Origin: Oscillibacter valericigenes
GTDB lineage: Bacteria; Bacillota; Clostridia; Oscillospirales; Oscillospiraceae
NCBI RefSeq assembly: GCF_021531915.1
Contig: NZ_JAFBIV010000001.1
Coordinates: forward strand, 62,001-126,000
DNA: 64,000 bases
Reading direction: 5' to 3'
A program made the translations under genes and the position numbers. Below, in pieces: positions 49,280 to 55,931 of this stretch (its first letter is position 1; the number at the start of each line of letters is the position of its first letter). The notes beneath the pieces are model-generated. The model worked only from the letters and a program-made list of their open reading frames with translations, did not search any database and had not been told where the DNA came from.

Positions 49280-50347
49280 TCAGCCCTCCAGTCCTGCCCG
49301 GATGATGGGCAGCAGCTCTGCCACCGGGACTTTTTTCAGCTGGCAGGCACCGATTTTCTGCGGAATGACCAGGGTGATGGTATCCCCGGCCCGCTTTTTG
49401 TCGGCAAGTGCCGCTTCTGCCAGCGCTTCAGCAGAAAACTCCGTGCCGGTGGGCAGGCCGTTTTTGGCAAGGCAGGCGGCAATGCGGGCGGCGATGGGTC
49501 CTTCTGTCCAGCCAAGGGCTTCGGCGGACCGGGCGATGATGGCAAGGCCCGCCGCCACGGCGTGGCCGTGAGGGATGGCGTACCCGCTGCACTTCTCAAT
49601 GGCGTGGCCTACGGTGTGGCCCAGGTTCAGCAGCTTCCGCTCACCCTGTTCCTTCTCGTCCCGCTCCACCACGCCGGCCTTGTACCGGACGCACCGGGCA
49701 ATGACTTCGTCGGGAGCAGTGGTCAGTGTGCCGTCCTCAAAGAGGGCAAACAGGCTCTCGTCGTCCAGCACGCCGGTCTTGATGGCCTCGGCGGCGCCGT
49801 CGGCGAACACGTCGGCGGGCAGGGAGCGGAGACAGTCCGTGTCGCACAGCACAGCGGTAGGCTGCAAAAAAGCCCCGGCCAGATTTTTGCCCGCCGCCAG
49901 GTCGATGGCGGTCTTGCCGCCTACGGAGGAATCCACGGCGGAGAGCAGGGTGGTGGGCAATTGGACGCAGCGGATGCCCCGCAGGTAGCAGGCGGCGGCG
50001 AACCCCGCCATGTCCCCGGTGACGCCGCCGCCCAGAGCGATGACGCAGTCAGTGCGGGTCAGGTGCTGCTCCGCCAGAAATTCCAGAATGGCGGCCAGGG
50101 TGGTGAAATTTTTGCTGCCCTCCCCGGCGGGGAAGATATGAAAACAGACGGCGAACCCGGCAGCGGTCAGACTGTCGGTCACCGTCTTCAGATACAGGGG
50201 CGCCACGGTGCTGTCGGTGATGACGGCAGCGCGGCAGGGGGCCAGCACCTTGCGCAGGTGCTGGCCGCAGTCGGACAGTAGCCCGCCGCCGATGGAGACC
50301 TCATAGGCGGGGGTGGTATGGACTTCAATGGTCTGGATGGAGGACAT
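49280..50347 (-). CDS. aroB: 3-dehydroquinate synthase
   Basis: 355-residue NAD- and zinc-dependent enzyme converting DAHP to 3-dehydroquinate. Seen: VIALGGGVTGDMAGFAAACY (NAD site), TTLLSAVDSSVGGKTAIDL, EAIKTGVLDDESLF and zinc ligands in LLNLGHTVGHAIEK and YAIPHGHAVAAG. Length is typical. AGGAGGG lies 5 bases before ATG 50347. It follows tyrA after 88 bases that contain a small hairpin (GGGCGGA/TCCGCCC, 50381-50399), the largest gap in the operon. Confidence 0.96.
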   Translation of the reverse strand: MSSIQTIEVHTTPAYEVSIGGGLLSDCGQHLRKVLAPCRAAVITDSTVAPLYLKTVTDSLTAAGFAVCFHIFPAGEGSKNFTTLAAILEFLAEQHLTRTDCVIALGGGVTGDMAGFAAACYLRGIRCVQLPTTLLSAVDSSVGGKTAIDLAAGKNLAGAFLQPTAVLCDTDCLRSLPADVFADGAAEAIKTGVLDDESLFALFEDGTLTTAPDEVIARCVRYKAGVVERDEKEQGERKLLNLGHTVGHAIEKCSGYAIPHGHAVAAGLAIIARSAEALGWTEGPIAARIAACLAKNGLPTGTEFSAEALAEAALADKKRAGDTITLVIPQKIGACQLKKVPVAELLPIIRAGLEG

Positions 50348-50435
50348 AAGGTCCCTCCTTCAATCGGATTCGAAATGAGCGGGCGGATACGATCCGCCCC
50401 TGCGGGAAAACGGGCAGGGGGAACTTGATCCCCCT

Positions 50436-51272
50436 TTAGTTTCCGCCCGCGGTGGCTTTTTTCTCCCTGCCGTCCTTCAGCAGGGCGCGGAGCTGGTCAG
50501 CGTCCTTGGCTTTCAGCGCATCGGCGTATTCGGAGAGGTTTTCAATGAGGATGTCCAACTCCTTCGTCAGGTAGTCGGCGTCGTCCAGGAACAGCTCTGT
50601 CCACATGTCCTCGTCCAGCCGGGCCACCCGGGTCATATCCCGGAAGCTGCCGGCGGAGAAGCCCCGGCGACGCTGGGCCTCGGGGGACTTGATGTAGGCG
50701 CTGGAGACGATGTGGGCCAACTGGGAGGTGTAGGCGATGATGCGGTCATGCTCGTCCGGCGTGGAGAAGGTCAGGTTGGCAAAGCCAATATCCAGGAAGA
50801 AGGCTTTCAGCATCTCCAGAAGCTGCATGTCCGTCCGCTTGTCCGGCGTCAGGATCATGGAAGCGCCTACGTACAGATCCTCTGTGGCGGAGGTAAAGCC
50901 GCCCCGCTCCTTGCCGGCCATGGGATGGCCGCCGATGTAGGCAAAGCCGTACTGCTCGGCGATGGGGGCGATGCTCTCCACCACCACCCGCTTCACGCCG
51001 CACAGGTCCACCACGACGGCGGACTTGCTGATGTCGGCGGCGTTTCGGCGGACCCACTCGATGGCGGCGGCAGGACGGATGGCAATGAGAATCAGGTCAC
51101 ACTGGGAAAGGTTTTCTTGAGTCAGCGGGGCGTCGACGGCGCCGCACATCCGGGCCATCATCAAGGTCTCCTCGCTGCGGGCAATGCCGAACACCGTGTG
51201 GCCGGTGCGGGCTTTGATACTTTTCGCCATGGAGCCTCCGATGAGGCCTAGGCCCACAATACCCACCTTCAT
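50436..51272 (-). CDS. tyrA: Prephenate dehydrogenase
   Basis: 278 residues; oxidises prephenate to 4-hydroxyphenylpyruvate, the tyrosine precursor. NAD-binding VGIVGLGLIGGSMAKSI at the N-terminus, catalytic-region GGHPMAGKERGGFTSA and TSQLAHIVSSAY in the helical dimer domain. No ACT domain, so regulation by tyrosine must be through this short form or through transcription. Directly after aroF (three-base gap). Presence of both pheA and tyrA makes the operon complete for Phe and Tyr precursors. Confidence 0.95.
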   Translation of the reverse strand: MKVGIVGLGLIGGSMAKSIKARTGHTVFGIARSEETLMMARMCGAVDAPLTQENLSQCDLILIAIRPAAAIEWVRRNAADISKSAVVVDLCGVKRVVVESIAPIAEQYGFAYIGGHPMAGKERGGFTSATEDLYVGASMILTPDKRTDMQLLEMLKAFFLDIGFANLTFSTPDEHDRIIAYTSQLAHIVSSAYIKSPEAQRRRGFSAGSFRDMTRVARLDEDMWTELFLDDADYLTKELDILIENLSEYADALKAKDADQLRALLKDGREKKATAGGN

Positions 51273-51275
51273 GGC

Positions 51276-52289
51276 TCAGCCCTCCAGGGTCTTCATGGTC
51301 TCGTGGAGCTGCAGCAGCTTTTTGGCCAGGGGATCGAACTGCTCGGGCTTCAGGGACTGGGGACCATCACACAGGGCGTGGGCGGGGTCGTTGTGGACCT
51401 CGATCTGCAGACCGTCGCAGCCGGTAGCCACGGCGCCCAGGGCCAGGGGCTCCACCAGCCAGTTCTTGCCGGTGGCGTGGCTGGGGTCGATGATGATGGG
51501 CAGGTGGGTCAGCTTCTTCATCACGGGGATGGCGGCCAGGTCCAGGGTGTTGCGGGTGTAGCTCTCGAAGGTGCGGATGCCGCGCTCGCAGAGGATGACG
51601 TTCTCGTTGCCGCCAGCCATGACGTACTCGGCGCTCATGAGCCACTCCTCATAGGTGGCGGACATGCCCCGCTTGATCATGACGGGCTTGTCCTGATGGC
51701 CCACGGCCTTCAGCAGGTCGAAGTTTTGCATGTTGCGGGCGCCGATCTGGATCACGTCCACATCCTTGAACAGGGGCAGCTGGCTCAGGTCCATCAGCTC
51801 GGTGACGATGGGCAGACCGGTCTCCTGACGGGCGATCTTCAGGTACTCCAGGCCGGTGGCGCCCAGGCCCTGGAAGGAGTAGGGGGAGGTGCGGGGCTTG
51901 AAGGCGCCGCCGCGGAGCATGGTGGCGCCGCTGGCCTTCACAGCCTTGGCGATGGCTACCACCTGCTCCTCGCTCTCCACGGAGCAGGGGCCCGCCATGA
52001 TGGTCAGGGTGCCGCCGCCAATCTGGGTGTTGCCCACCTGGATCACGGTGTCCTCGGGGTGGAACTTGCGGTTGGCGTTCTTGTAGGGCTCCTGGACCCG
52101 CTTCACGTCCTCTACGATGTCCAGGGCGGAGATCAGGTCGATGTCCAGCTTGGAGGTGTCGCCCACCAGGCCCAGAATGGTGTGGGCTTCGCCGATGCTG
52201 GTGTGGATGGAAATACCCTTTTCCTGGAGCCAGTTGACCAGGCTCTCCAGCTGGTCACGGTTGGGATTGTGTTTCAGAATGACGATCAT
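51276..52289 (-). CDS. aroF: 3-deoxy-7-phosphoheptulonate (DAHP) synthase
   Basis: 337-residue type I-beta DAHP synthase like that of Thermotoga: an N-terminal ferredoxin-like regulatory domain (1 to about 70, MIVILKHNPNRDQLESLVNW) joined to the TIM barrel with MAGPCSVESEEQVVAIA, RGGAFKPRTSPYSFQGLG, IQIGARNMQNF and IDPSHATGK. The regulatory domain mediates inhibition by Tyr or Phe in characterised relatives. Start ATG 52289 is 8 bases after AAGGAGG; the frame upstream is leader sequence. First structural gene of the operon, placed after an aromatic leader peptide and terminator. Committed step of aromatic synthesis. Confidence 0.96.
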   Translation of the reverse strand: MIVILKHNPNRDQLESLVNWLQEKGISIHTSIGEAHTILGLVGDTSKLDIDLISALDIVEDVKRVQEPYKNANRKFHPEDTVIQVGNTQIGGGTLTIMAGPCSVESEEQVVAIAKAVKASGATMLRGGAFKPRTSPYSFQGLGATGLEYLKIARQETGLPIVTELMDLSQLPLFKDVDVIQIGARNMQNFDLLKAVGHQDKPVMIKRGMSATYEEWLMSAEYVMAGGNENVILCERGIRTFESYTRNTLDLAAIPVMKKLTHLPIIIDPSHATGKNWLVEPLALGAVATGCDGLQIEVHNDPAHALCDGPQSLKPEQFDPLAKKLLQLHETMKTLEG

Positions 52290-52319
52290 GATAAGTGCCT
52301 CCTTACAGATTTCAGCGGT

Positions 52320-52352
52320 AAAAAAGACCCGCAGCCGGTCTGGCTGCGGGTC
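52320..52352 (-). terminator. Attenuator terminator of the aro operon
   Basis: Perfect 11-bp stem GACCCGCAGCC / GGCTGCGGGTC (52326-52352), followed on the minus strand by six T, between leader peptide and aroF. A second hairpin GTCCTG/CAGGAC (52358-52380) lies between it and the leader stop, giving the stacked hairpins of a classical attenuator. Confidence 0.92.
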
Positions 52353-52386
52353 TGCGAGTCCTGGTACGTTCTGACAGGACCAGTTT

Positions 52387-52485
52387 TTACACCCGGGTGC
52401 TTTCAGCCAAACCGAAATAAGCCTTACCAAAATAATAGGTAAAGCTAAAGTAGCGGTATGCAAAAGTACGGGCGATACTGGTCAT
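52387..52485 (-). CDS. Phe/Tyr-rich leader peptide (32 aa) of the aro operon
   Basis: A 32-codon frame on the minus strand from ATG 52485 to TAA at 52387-52389, preceded by GAGGAAA. Ten of the 17 residues from 8 to 24 are aromatic: Phe at 8, 13, 15, 19, 24 and Tyr at 10, 12, 17, 18, 23. It ends 35 bases before the attenuator terminator, exactly the layout of amino-acid biosynthetic leader peptides. When charged tRNA(Phe) or tRNA(Tyr) is scarce the ribosome should stall here and let transcription continue into aroF. Mechanism is inferred; composition, ribosome site and hairpins are seen. No Trp codon is present, consistent with an operon lacking trp genes. Confidence 0.88.
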   Translation of the reverse strand: MTSIARTFAYRYFSFTYYFGKAYFGLAESTRV

Positions 52486-52518
52486 GGAAAATTTCCTCTT
52501 GCCTCTTTAGATGTTTAA

Positions 52519-52547
52519 AGCATAACACTTCGGAAAGAAAATGAAAA
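52519..52547 (-). promoter_or_regulatory. Putative promoter of the aro operon
   Basis: Minus strand TTTTCA (52547-52542), 17-base spacer, TATGCT (52524-52519). Weak -35; -10 acceptable; about 30 bases before the leader peptide. Confidence 0.45.
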
Positions 52548-52606
52548 CTGTGAGTTTTTACAAAATATGAAACCACAGCAGGGTGCATCTGTACAAATCA
52601 ACTGAA

Positions 52607-53152
52607 TCAGACGGTGGGAAGGCAGCCTGCCATCAGAAGGCCGGTGGCCTCCAGAATGTAACGGATGTCCTGCTCCAGGTCGGACCTGGAATCCAGGTAC
52701 TGCCGGTGGAGCTGCTCAATGGCGGAGATCAGGTCCTGACGGCGCTGACGGCGGCGCAGAGCCTGCCGGGAGAGGTGCTCCGCCAGGGACAGGCGCAGGT
52801 CCGTCTCATAGCGGTGGTGGTCCATCAGGGTGTTGGGCCAGTTCTCGTTGTGGGGATAGGTAAAGGCGTCCGCCAGATAGTGGGTCAGCTTGCCCAGCGT
52901 GTAATACTGCCACACGGTCCAGCGGTCACGCTGCTGGAGCCGGCGGATATGGTCGTAGATGTACAGCTGGGAGTTGGAGAAGTTGTGTCCCCCCAGCCGC
53001 TTGGCCCGGCGGGAGCCCTTCAGATAAGTCAGGGGATTGCAGTCCGGCTGAAAGGAGCCGAAAAGAAAGGCCAGCTCATACCGTCTGGCGCGGAAGCCCT
53101 CATGGCTGCGCAGCAGCGCGGAGGCCAGGAGCTTGTGACTGCGTTTCTGCAA
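52607..53152 (-). CDS. Zinc-dependent phospholipase C-like protein
   Basis: About 181 residues of the zinc-dependent phospholipase C family (PF00882). Conserved ligands appear in AFLFGSFQPDCNPLTYLKG, GGHNFSNSQLYIYDHI and LGKLTHYLADAFTYPHNENW. Family members hydrolyse phospholipids, but this version has no visible signal peptide, so it may be cytoplasmic with another substrate. A GTG at 53161 abuts the ribosome site GGGAGG; the TTG at 53152 has ideal 8-base spacing and is preferred. Own promoter at 53188-53216. No connection to the adjacent aro operon is apparent. Confidence 0.82.
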   Translation of the reverse strand: MQKRSHKLLASALLRSHEGFRARRYELAFLFGSFQPDCNPLTYLKGSRRAKRLGGHNFSNSQLYIYDHIRRLQQRDRWTVWQYYTLGKLTHYLADAFTYPHNENWPNTLMDHHRYETDLRLSLAEHLSRQALRRRQRRQDLISAIEQLHRQYLDSRSDLEQDIRYILEATGLLMAGCLPTV

Positions 53153-53187
53153 GGGGCCCACCTCCCGGGTACAAAGTTTGCCTGTTC

Positions 53188-53216
53188 AGTATAGCACCTT
53201 GGAAAAAGCAGTGCAA
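53188..53216 (-). promoter_or_regulatory. Promoter of the phospholipase C-like gene
   Basis: Minus strand TTGCAC (53216-53211), 17-base spacer, TATACT (53193-53188). Confidence 0.65.
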
Positions 53217-53244
53217 GCGGAAATCCCAGGGATGGCCCAAAACC

Positions 53245-53273
53245 TTGCAATTTGCGGAAAATTGAGATATGAT
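53245..53273 (+). promoter_or_regulatory. Promoter of the CoA-transferase gene
   Basis: TTGCAA (53245-53250), 17-base spacer, TATGAT (53268-53273). Confidence 0.65.
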
Positions 53274-53311
53274 GCTTCCATTGTGATGCTTAAAAAAGGA
53301 GCGTGATGAAG

Positions 53312-54658
53312 ATGCTGGAGCCCACCCGGCGGGGACGCTTTGCAGATATGGAGGGCTGGCAGCGGCAGTACGCGGCTCTGCTGACCACGGCGGAGGAGGC
53401 GGCTGCCTGCGTTCGGGACGGGGACGTGCTGGTCATGTCGGCCTCCGCCAACTGGCCCTACGCCTTTGATGAGGCGCTGACGAAGCACCTGCGGGCCACG
53501 GGGGGCCGTGTGGAGGTCAACGGCCTGTTCCTCCCCCTGGATACCTGCCTGATGGCGGCGGAGAACAAGGACCTGGTGACCTTCCACAGCAACTTTTTCT
53601 CCGGGGAGCGGGTGCTGGCGCCCCAGGGGAACATTCAGTTCGTGCCCACCCACCTTAGCGCCACGGGAGACTGGCAGGCCTCCCGGCACCCCCGGGTGGC
53701 GGTCATCACCTGCTCCGCCCCCAATGAACAGGGCTGGATGAGCCGATCTCTGTGGGGCAGCGACGTCTCTCGGCAGGCCCTGGAGCAAGCGGAGGTGGTC
53801 ATCGTGGAGGTCAACGACCGGCTGCCCTTCTTTGTCAGCGACGGAGAGGCCCACATGCTGTTCCACGTGTCCGAGGCGGATATGCTGCTGGAGAACAGCC
53901 GCCCCGTGGCGGAGACCCCGCCGGTGCCCACGGCGGAGGTGGACCGGGTCATCGCCGGTCACATCGCGGAGCTGGTGCAGGACGGCGCCTGCGTCCAGTT
54001 CGGCCTGGGGGGCCTTGCCAACGCCGTGGGTGAGTGTCTGGCTTACGCGGGAAAGAAGGATTTGGGTATCCAGACGGAGGTCATCAGCAGCTGCGTGGTG
54101 GACCTGATGGAACGTGGCGTCATCAACAACAGCCGCAAGCAGACCTGCACCGGCCGGTCGGCGGGGGCTTACTTCATCGGGGACCGTCGGCTGTGGGACT
54201 TTGCCCGGGACAATCCGGCCTTCTGCCAGAAGGAGATCCACTGGACCAACGACGCCCGGAATATCGCCCGGAACGACAACGTGGTCTCCATCAACAACGC
54301 CATGGAGATCGACCTGACGGGCCAGGTGAACGCGGAGTCCATTGGCCCCCGCCAGTACTCCGGCACCGGCGGCCAGCTGGAGTGGGTGCTGGGCGCCCAG
54401 TGGTCCAAGGGCGGAAAGAGCATTCTGGCCCTGCGGTCCAGCTACCGGGATAAGCAGGGGCAGCTCCACTCCAAGATCGTGCCCCAGCTGGCGCCGGGGA
54501 CCATCGTTACCACCCCGCGCACCTGCGTCCAGTACGTGGCCACGGAGTACGGCGTGGCGGACCTGCGGTACAAGAGCGTGTCGGAGCGGGCCCGTGCCCT
54601 CATCGCCATTGCCCACCCGGACTTCCGGGCGGAGCTTGCCCGGGCTGCCGGTGTGTGA
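53312..54658 (+). CDS. Acetyl-CoA hydrolase/transferase family protein (CoA transferase)
   Basis: About 448 residues of the Cat1/4-hydroxybutyrate-CoA-transferase family. N-terminal half contains NGLFLPLDTCLMA and SANWPYAFDEAL. The C-terminal half has VQFGLGGLANAVGECL (glycine-rich CoA loop) and LGIQTEVISSCVVDL, whose Glu corresponds to the covalent-intermediate glutamate. GPRQYSGTGGQLEWVLGA and VVTTPRTCVQYVATEYGVAD-type endings follow. It exchanges CoA between acyl-CoA and a carboxylate such as acetate; in butyrate-forming gut anaerobes this can be the last step, but the substrate is not determined. Start uncertain: ATG 53312 has the best spacing from AAGGAG; 53306 and GTG 53303 are in frame. 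Confidence 0.88.
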   Translation: MLEPTRRGRFADMEGWQRQYAALLTTAEEAAACVRDGDVLVMSASANWPYAFDEALTKHLRATGGRVEVNGLFLPLDTCLMAAENKDLVTFHSNFFSGERVLAPQGNIQFVPTHLSATGDWQASRHPRVAVITCSAPNEQGWMSRSLWGSDVSRQALEQAEVVIVEVNDRLPFFVSDGEAHMLFHVSEADMLLENSRPVAETPPVPTAEVDRVIAGHIAELVQDGACVQFGLGGLANAVGECLAYAGKKDLGIQTEVISSCVVDLMERGVINNSRKQTCTGRSAGAYFIGDRRLWDFARDNPAFCQKEIHWTNDARNIARNDNVVSINNAMEIDLTGQVNAESIGPRQYSGTGGQLEWVLGAQWSKGGKSILALRSSYRDKQGQLHSKIVPQLAPGTIVTTPRTCVQYVATEYGVADLRYKSVSERARALIAIAHPDFRAELARAAGV

Positions 54659-54681
54659 GACTTTCGGATTTTCAATTTTAC

Positions 54682-54712
54682 CAAGACCCTGCCCCGGATG
54701 GGCAGGGTCTTG
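54682..54712 (+). terminator. Hairpin after the CoA-transferase gene
   Basis: 13-bp stem CAAGACCCTGCCC / GGGCAGGGTCTTG; followed by CTGCGTTTTG, a weak T-run. Confidence 0.75.
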
Positions 54713-54741
54713 CTGCGTTTTGCTGAAAAGTTTGGATTTGT

Positions 54742-54770
54742 TTGACTTCCTGCGGGGAAAACGATAAAAT
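54742..54770 (+). promoter_or_regulatory. Promoter of lrgAB
   Basis: TTGACT (54742-54747), 17-base spacer, TAAAAT (54765-54770). Confidence 0.7.
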
Positions 54771-54805
54771 AGGTCCAGTTTTGTAAAAAAGGTCGTGATC
54801 CTTCC

Positions 54806-55174
54806 GTGAAGATCTTACTGCAGATCGGCGTGGTATTTGGCCTGTACTGGGTCAGCCTGCTGATCGAATCCCTGCTGCCCATTCCCTTTCCCGCCAGCGT
54901 CATCAGTTTGCTGCTATTGCTGCTCCTGCTGTTTTTGAAGGTCCTGAAGGTGGAGCACATCCGGGAAGAGGCGGATTTCCTGCTGAACAACCTGGGCTTC
55001 TTCTTCGTGCCGGTGTCCGTCAGCTTTATGAACTATGTGGATGTGCTCCGGACCTGCGCAATCCCCTTCCTGGTCATCTGTGCGGTGTCCACGGTGGTGA
55101 CCTTTGCCGCCACCGTGGGGGCGGTGCGGCTGACCTGCCGCCTCATGGACCGGAGAAAGGGGGCGGAGAAATGA
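54806..55174 (+). CDS. lrgA: LrgA/CidA family membrane protein
   Basis: 122 residues, holin-like, with four hydrophobic segments (LLQIGVVFGLYWVSLLIESL, the Leu-rich SVISLLLLLLLLFLKVLKV, LLNNLGFFFVPVSVSFMNY and AIPFLVICAVSTVVTFAATV). The order and the PxPxxPASVIS-like PIPFPASVISL match CidA/LrgA proteins. Together with LrgB, members affect murein-hydrolase release, and in B. subtilis (PftAB) transport pyruvate. Starts with GTG 54806 with only a weak ribosome site. Overlaps lrgB by four bases (ATGA). Confidence 0.9.
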   Translation: MKILLQIGVVFGLYWVSLLIESLLPIPFPASVISLLLLLLLLFLKVLKVEHIREEADFLLNNLGFFFVPVSVSFMNYVDVLRTCAIPFLVICAVSTVVTFAATVGAVRLTCRLMDRRKGAEK

Positions 55175-55860
55175 GCACCCTGTTTGAAACGCCCTATTTC
55201 GGCATCGCCGTCACCATCGCCGCCTACTGGGTGGGCGTGAAGGTCAACAAAAAGACCGGCCTGGTGATCTGCAACAACATGCTCATCACCGTGGGACTGA
55301 TCATCATCCTGCTGAAGGTGCTTCACATCTCCTATGAGGCTTACTATGTGGGCGGCAGCGTCATCAACATGCTGCTGGGCCCCGCCACCACCTGCATGGC
55401 CGTCAGCATCTACGCCAAGAAGGACCTGCTGAAGCGGTACTGGGCGCCGGTGCTGGCGGGCTGTCTGGCGGGGGCTGTGGCCTCCATTGCCAGCGTGCTG
55501 GTCATGTGCAGGATCTTCGGCCTGGACCGGGCTGTCCTGATGTCCCTGCTGCCCAAGTCCGTCACCACTCCCATTGCCACAGCGGTGGCGGAGAGCCACG
55601 GCGGCATCGTGGCCATCACCGTGGCGGCGGTGATCGTCACCGGCATGCTGGGGAACATCCTGGCCCCGACCCTTATTAAGGTGTTCCGGGTGAAGGACCC
55701 CATGGCGGCGGGCCTGGGCATCGGCGCCTGCAGCCACGCCATGGGCACCGCCAAGGCCATCGAGATCGGAGAGACGGAGGGCGCCATGAGCGGTCTGGCC
55801 ATTGGCATGTGCGGCATTATCACCGCGATCCTGGCCCTGTTCTTCGATTTCCTGGCGTAA
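55171..55860 (+). CDS. lrgB: LrgB/CidB family membrane protein
   Basis: 229 residues with about seven hydrophobic segments. The diagnostic block LMSLLPKSVTTPIATAVAES is present, as are GIGACSHAMGTAKAIE and the ending GMCGIITAILALFF. Partner of LrgA, with which it forms a membrane complex linked to cell lysis control or to pyruvate uptake in B. subtilis. cstA, another family that includes pyruvate transporters, is also in this window, though not adjacent. A very long terminator hairpin follows. Confidence 0.93.
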   Translation: MSTLFETPYFGIAVTIAAYWVGVKVNKKTGLVICNNMLITVGLIIILLKVLHISYEAYYVGGSVINMLLGPATTCMAVSIYAKKDLLKRYWAPVLAGCLAGAVASIASVLVMCRIFGLDRAVLMSLLPKSVTTPIATAVAESHGGIVAITVAAVIVTGMLGNILAPTLIKVFRVKDPMAAGLGIGACSHAMGTAKAIEIGETEGAMSGLAIGMCGIITAILALFFDFLA

Positions 55861-55910
55861 TATAAAAGAGATCCGGACGAAGCAAACGCTTCGTCCGGAT
55901 CTCTTTTATA
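55861..55910. terminator. Bidirectional terminator between lrgB and the glutamine synthetase gene
   Basis: 23-bp perfect stem (TATAAAAGAGATCCGGACGA at its start) with AAAC loop; T-rich ends on both strands. Confidence 0.96.
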
Positions 55911-55931
55911 AGGAGAGGAGTGGGAAGAAAA

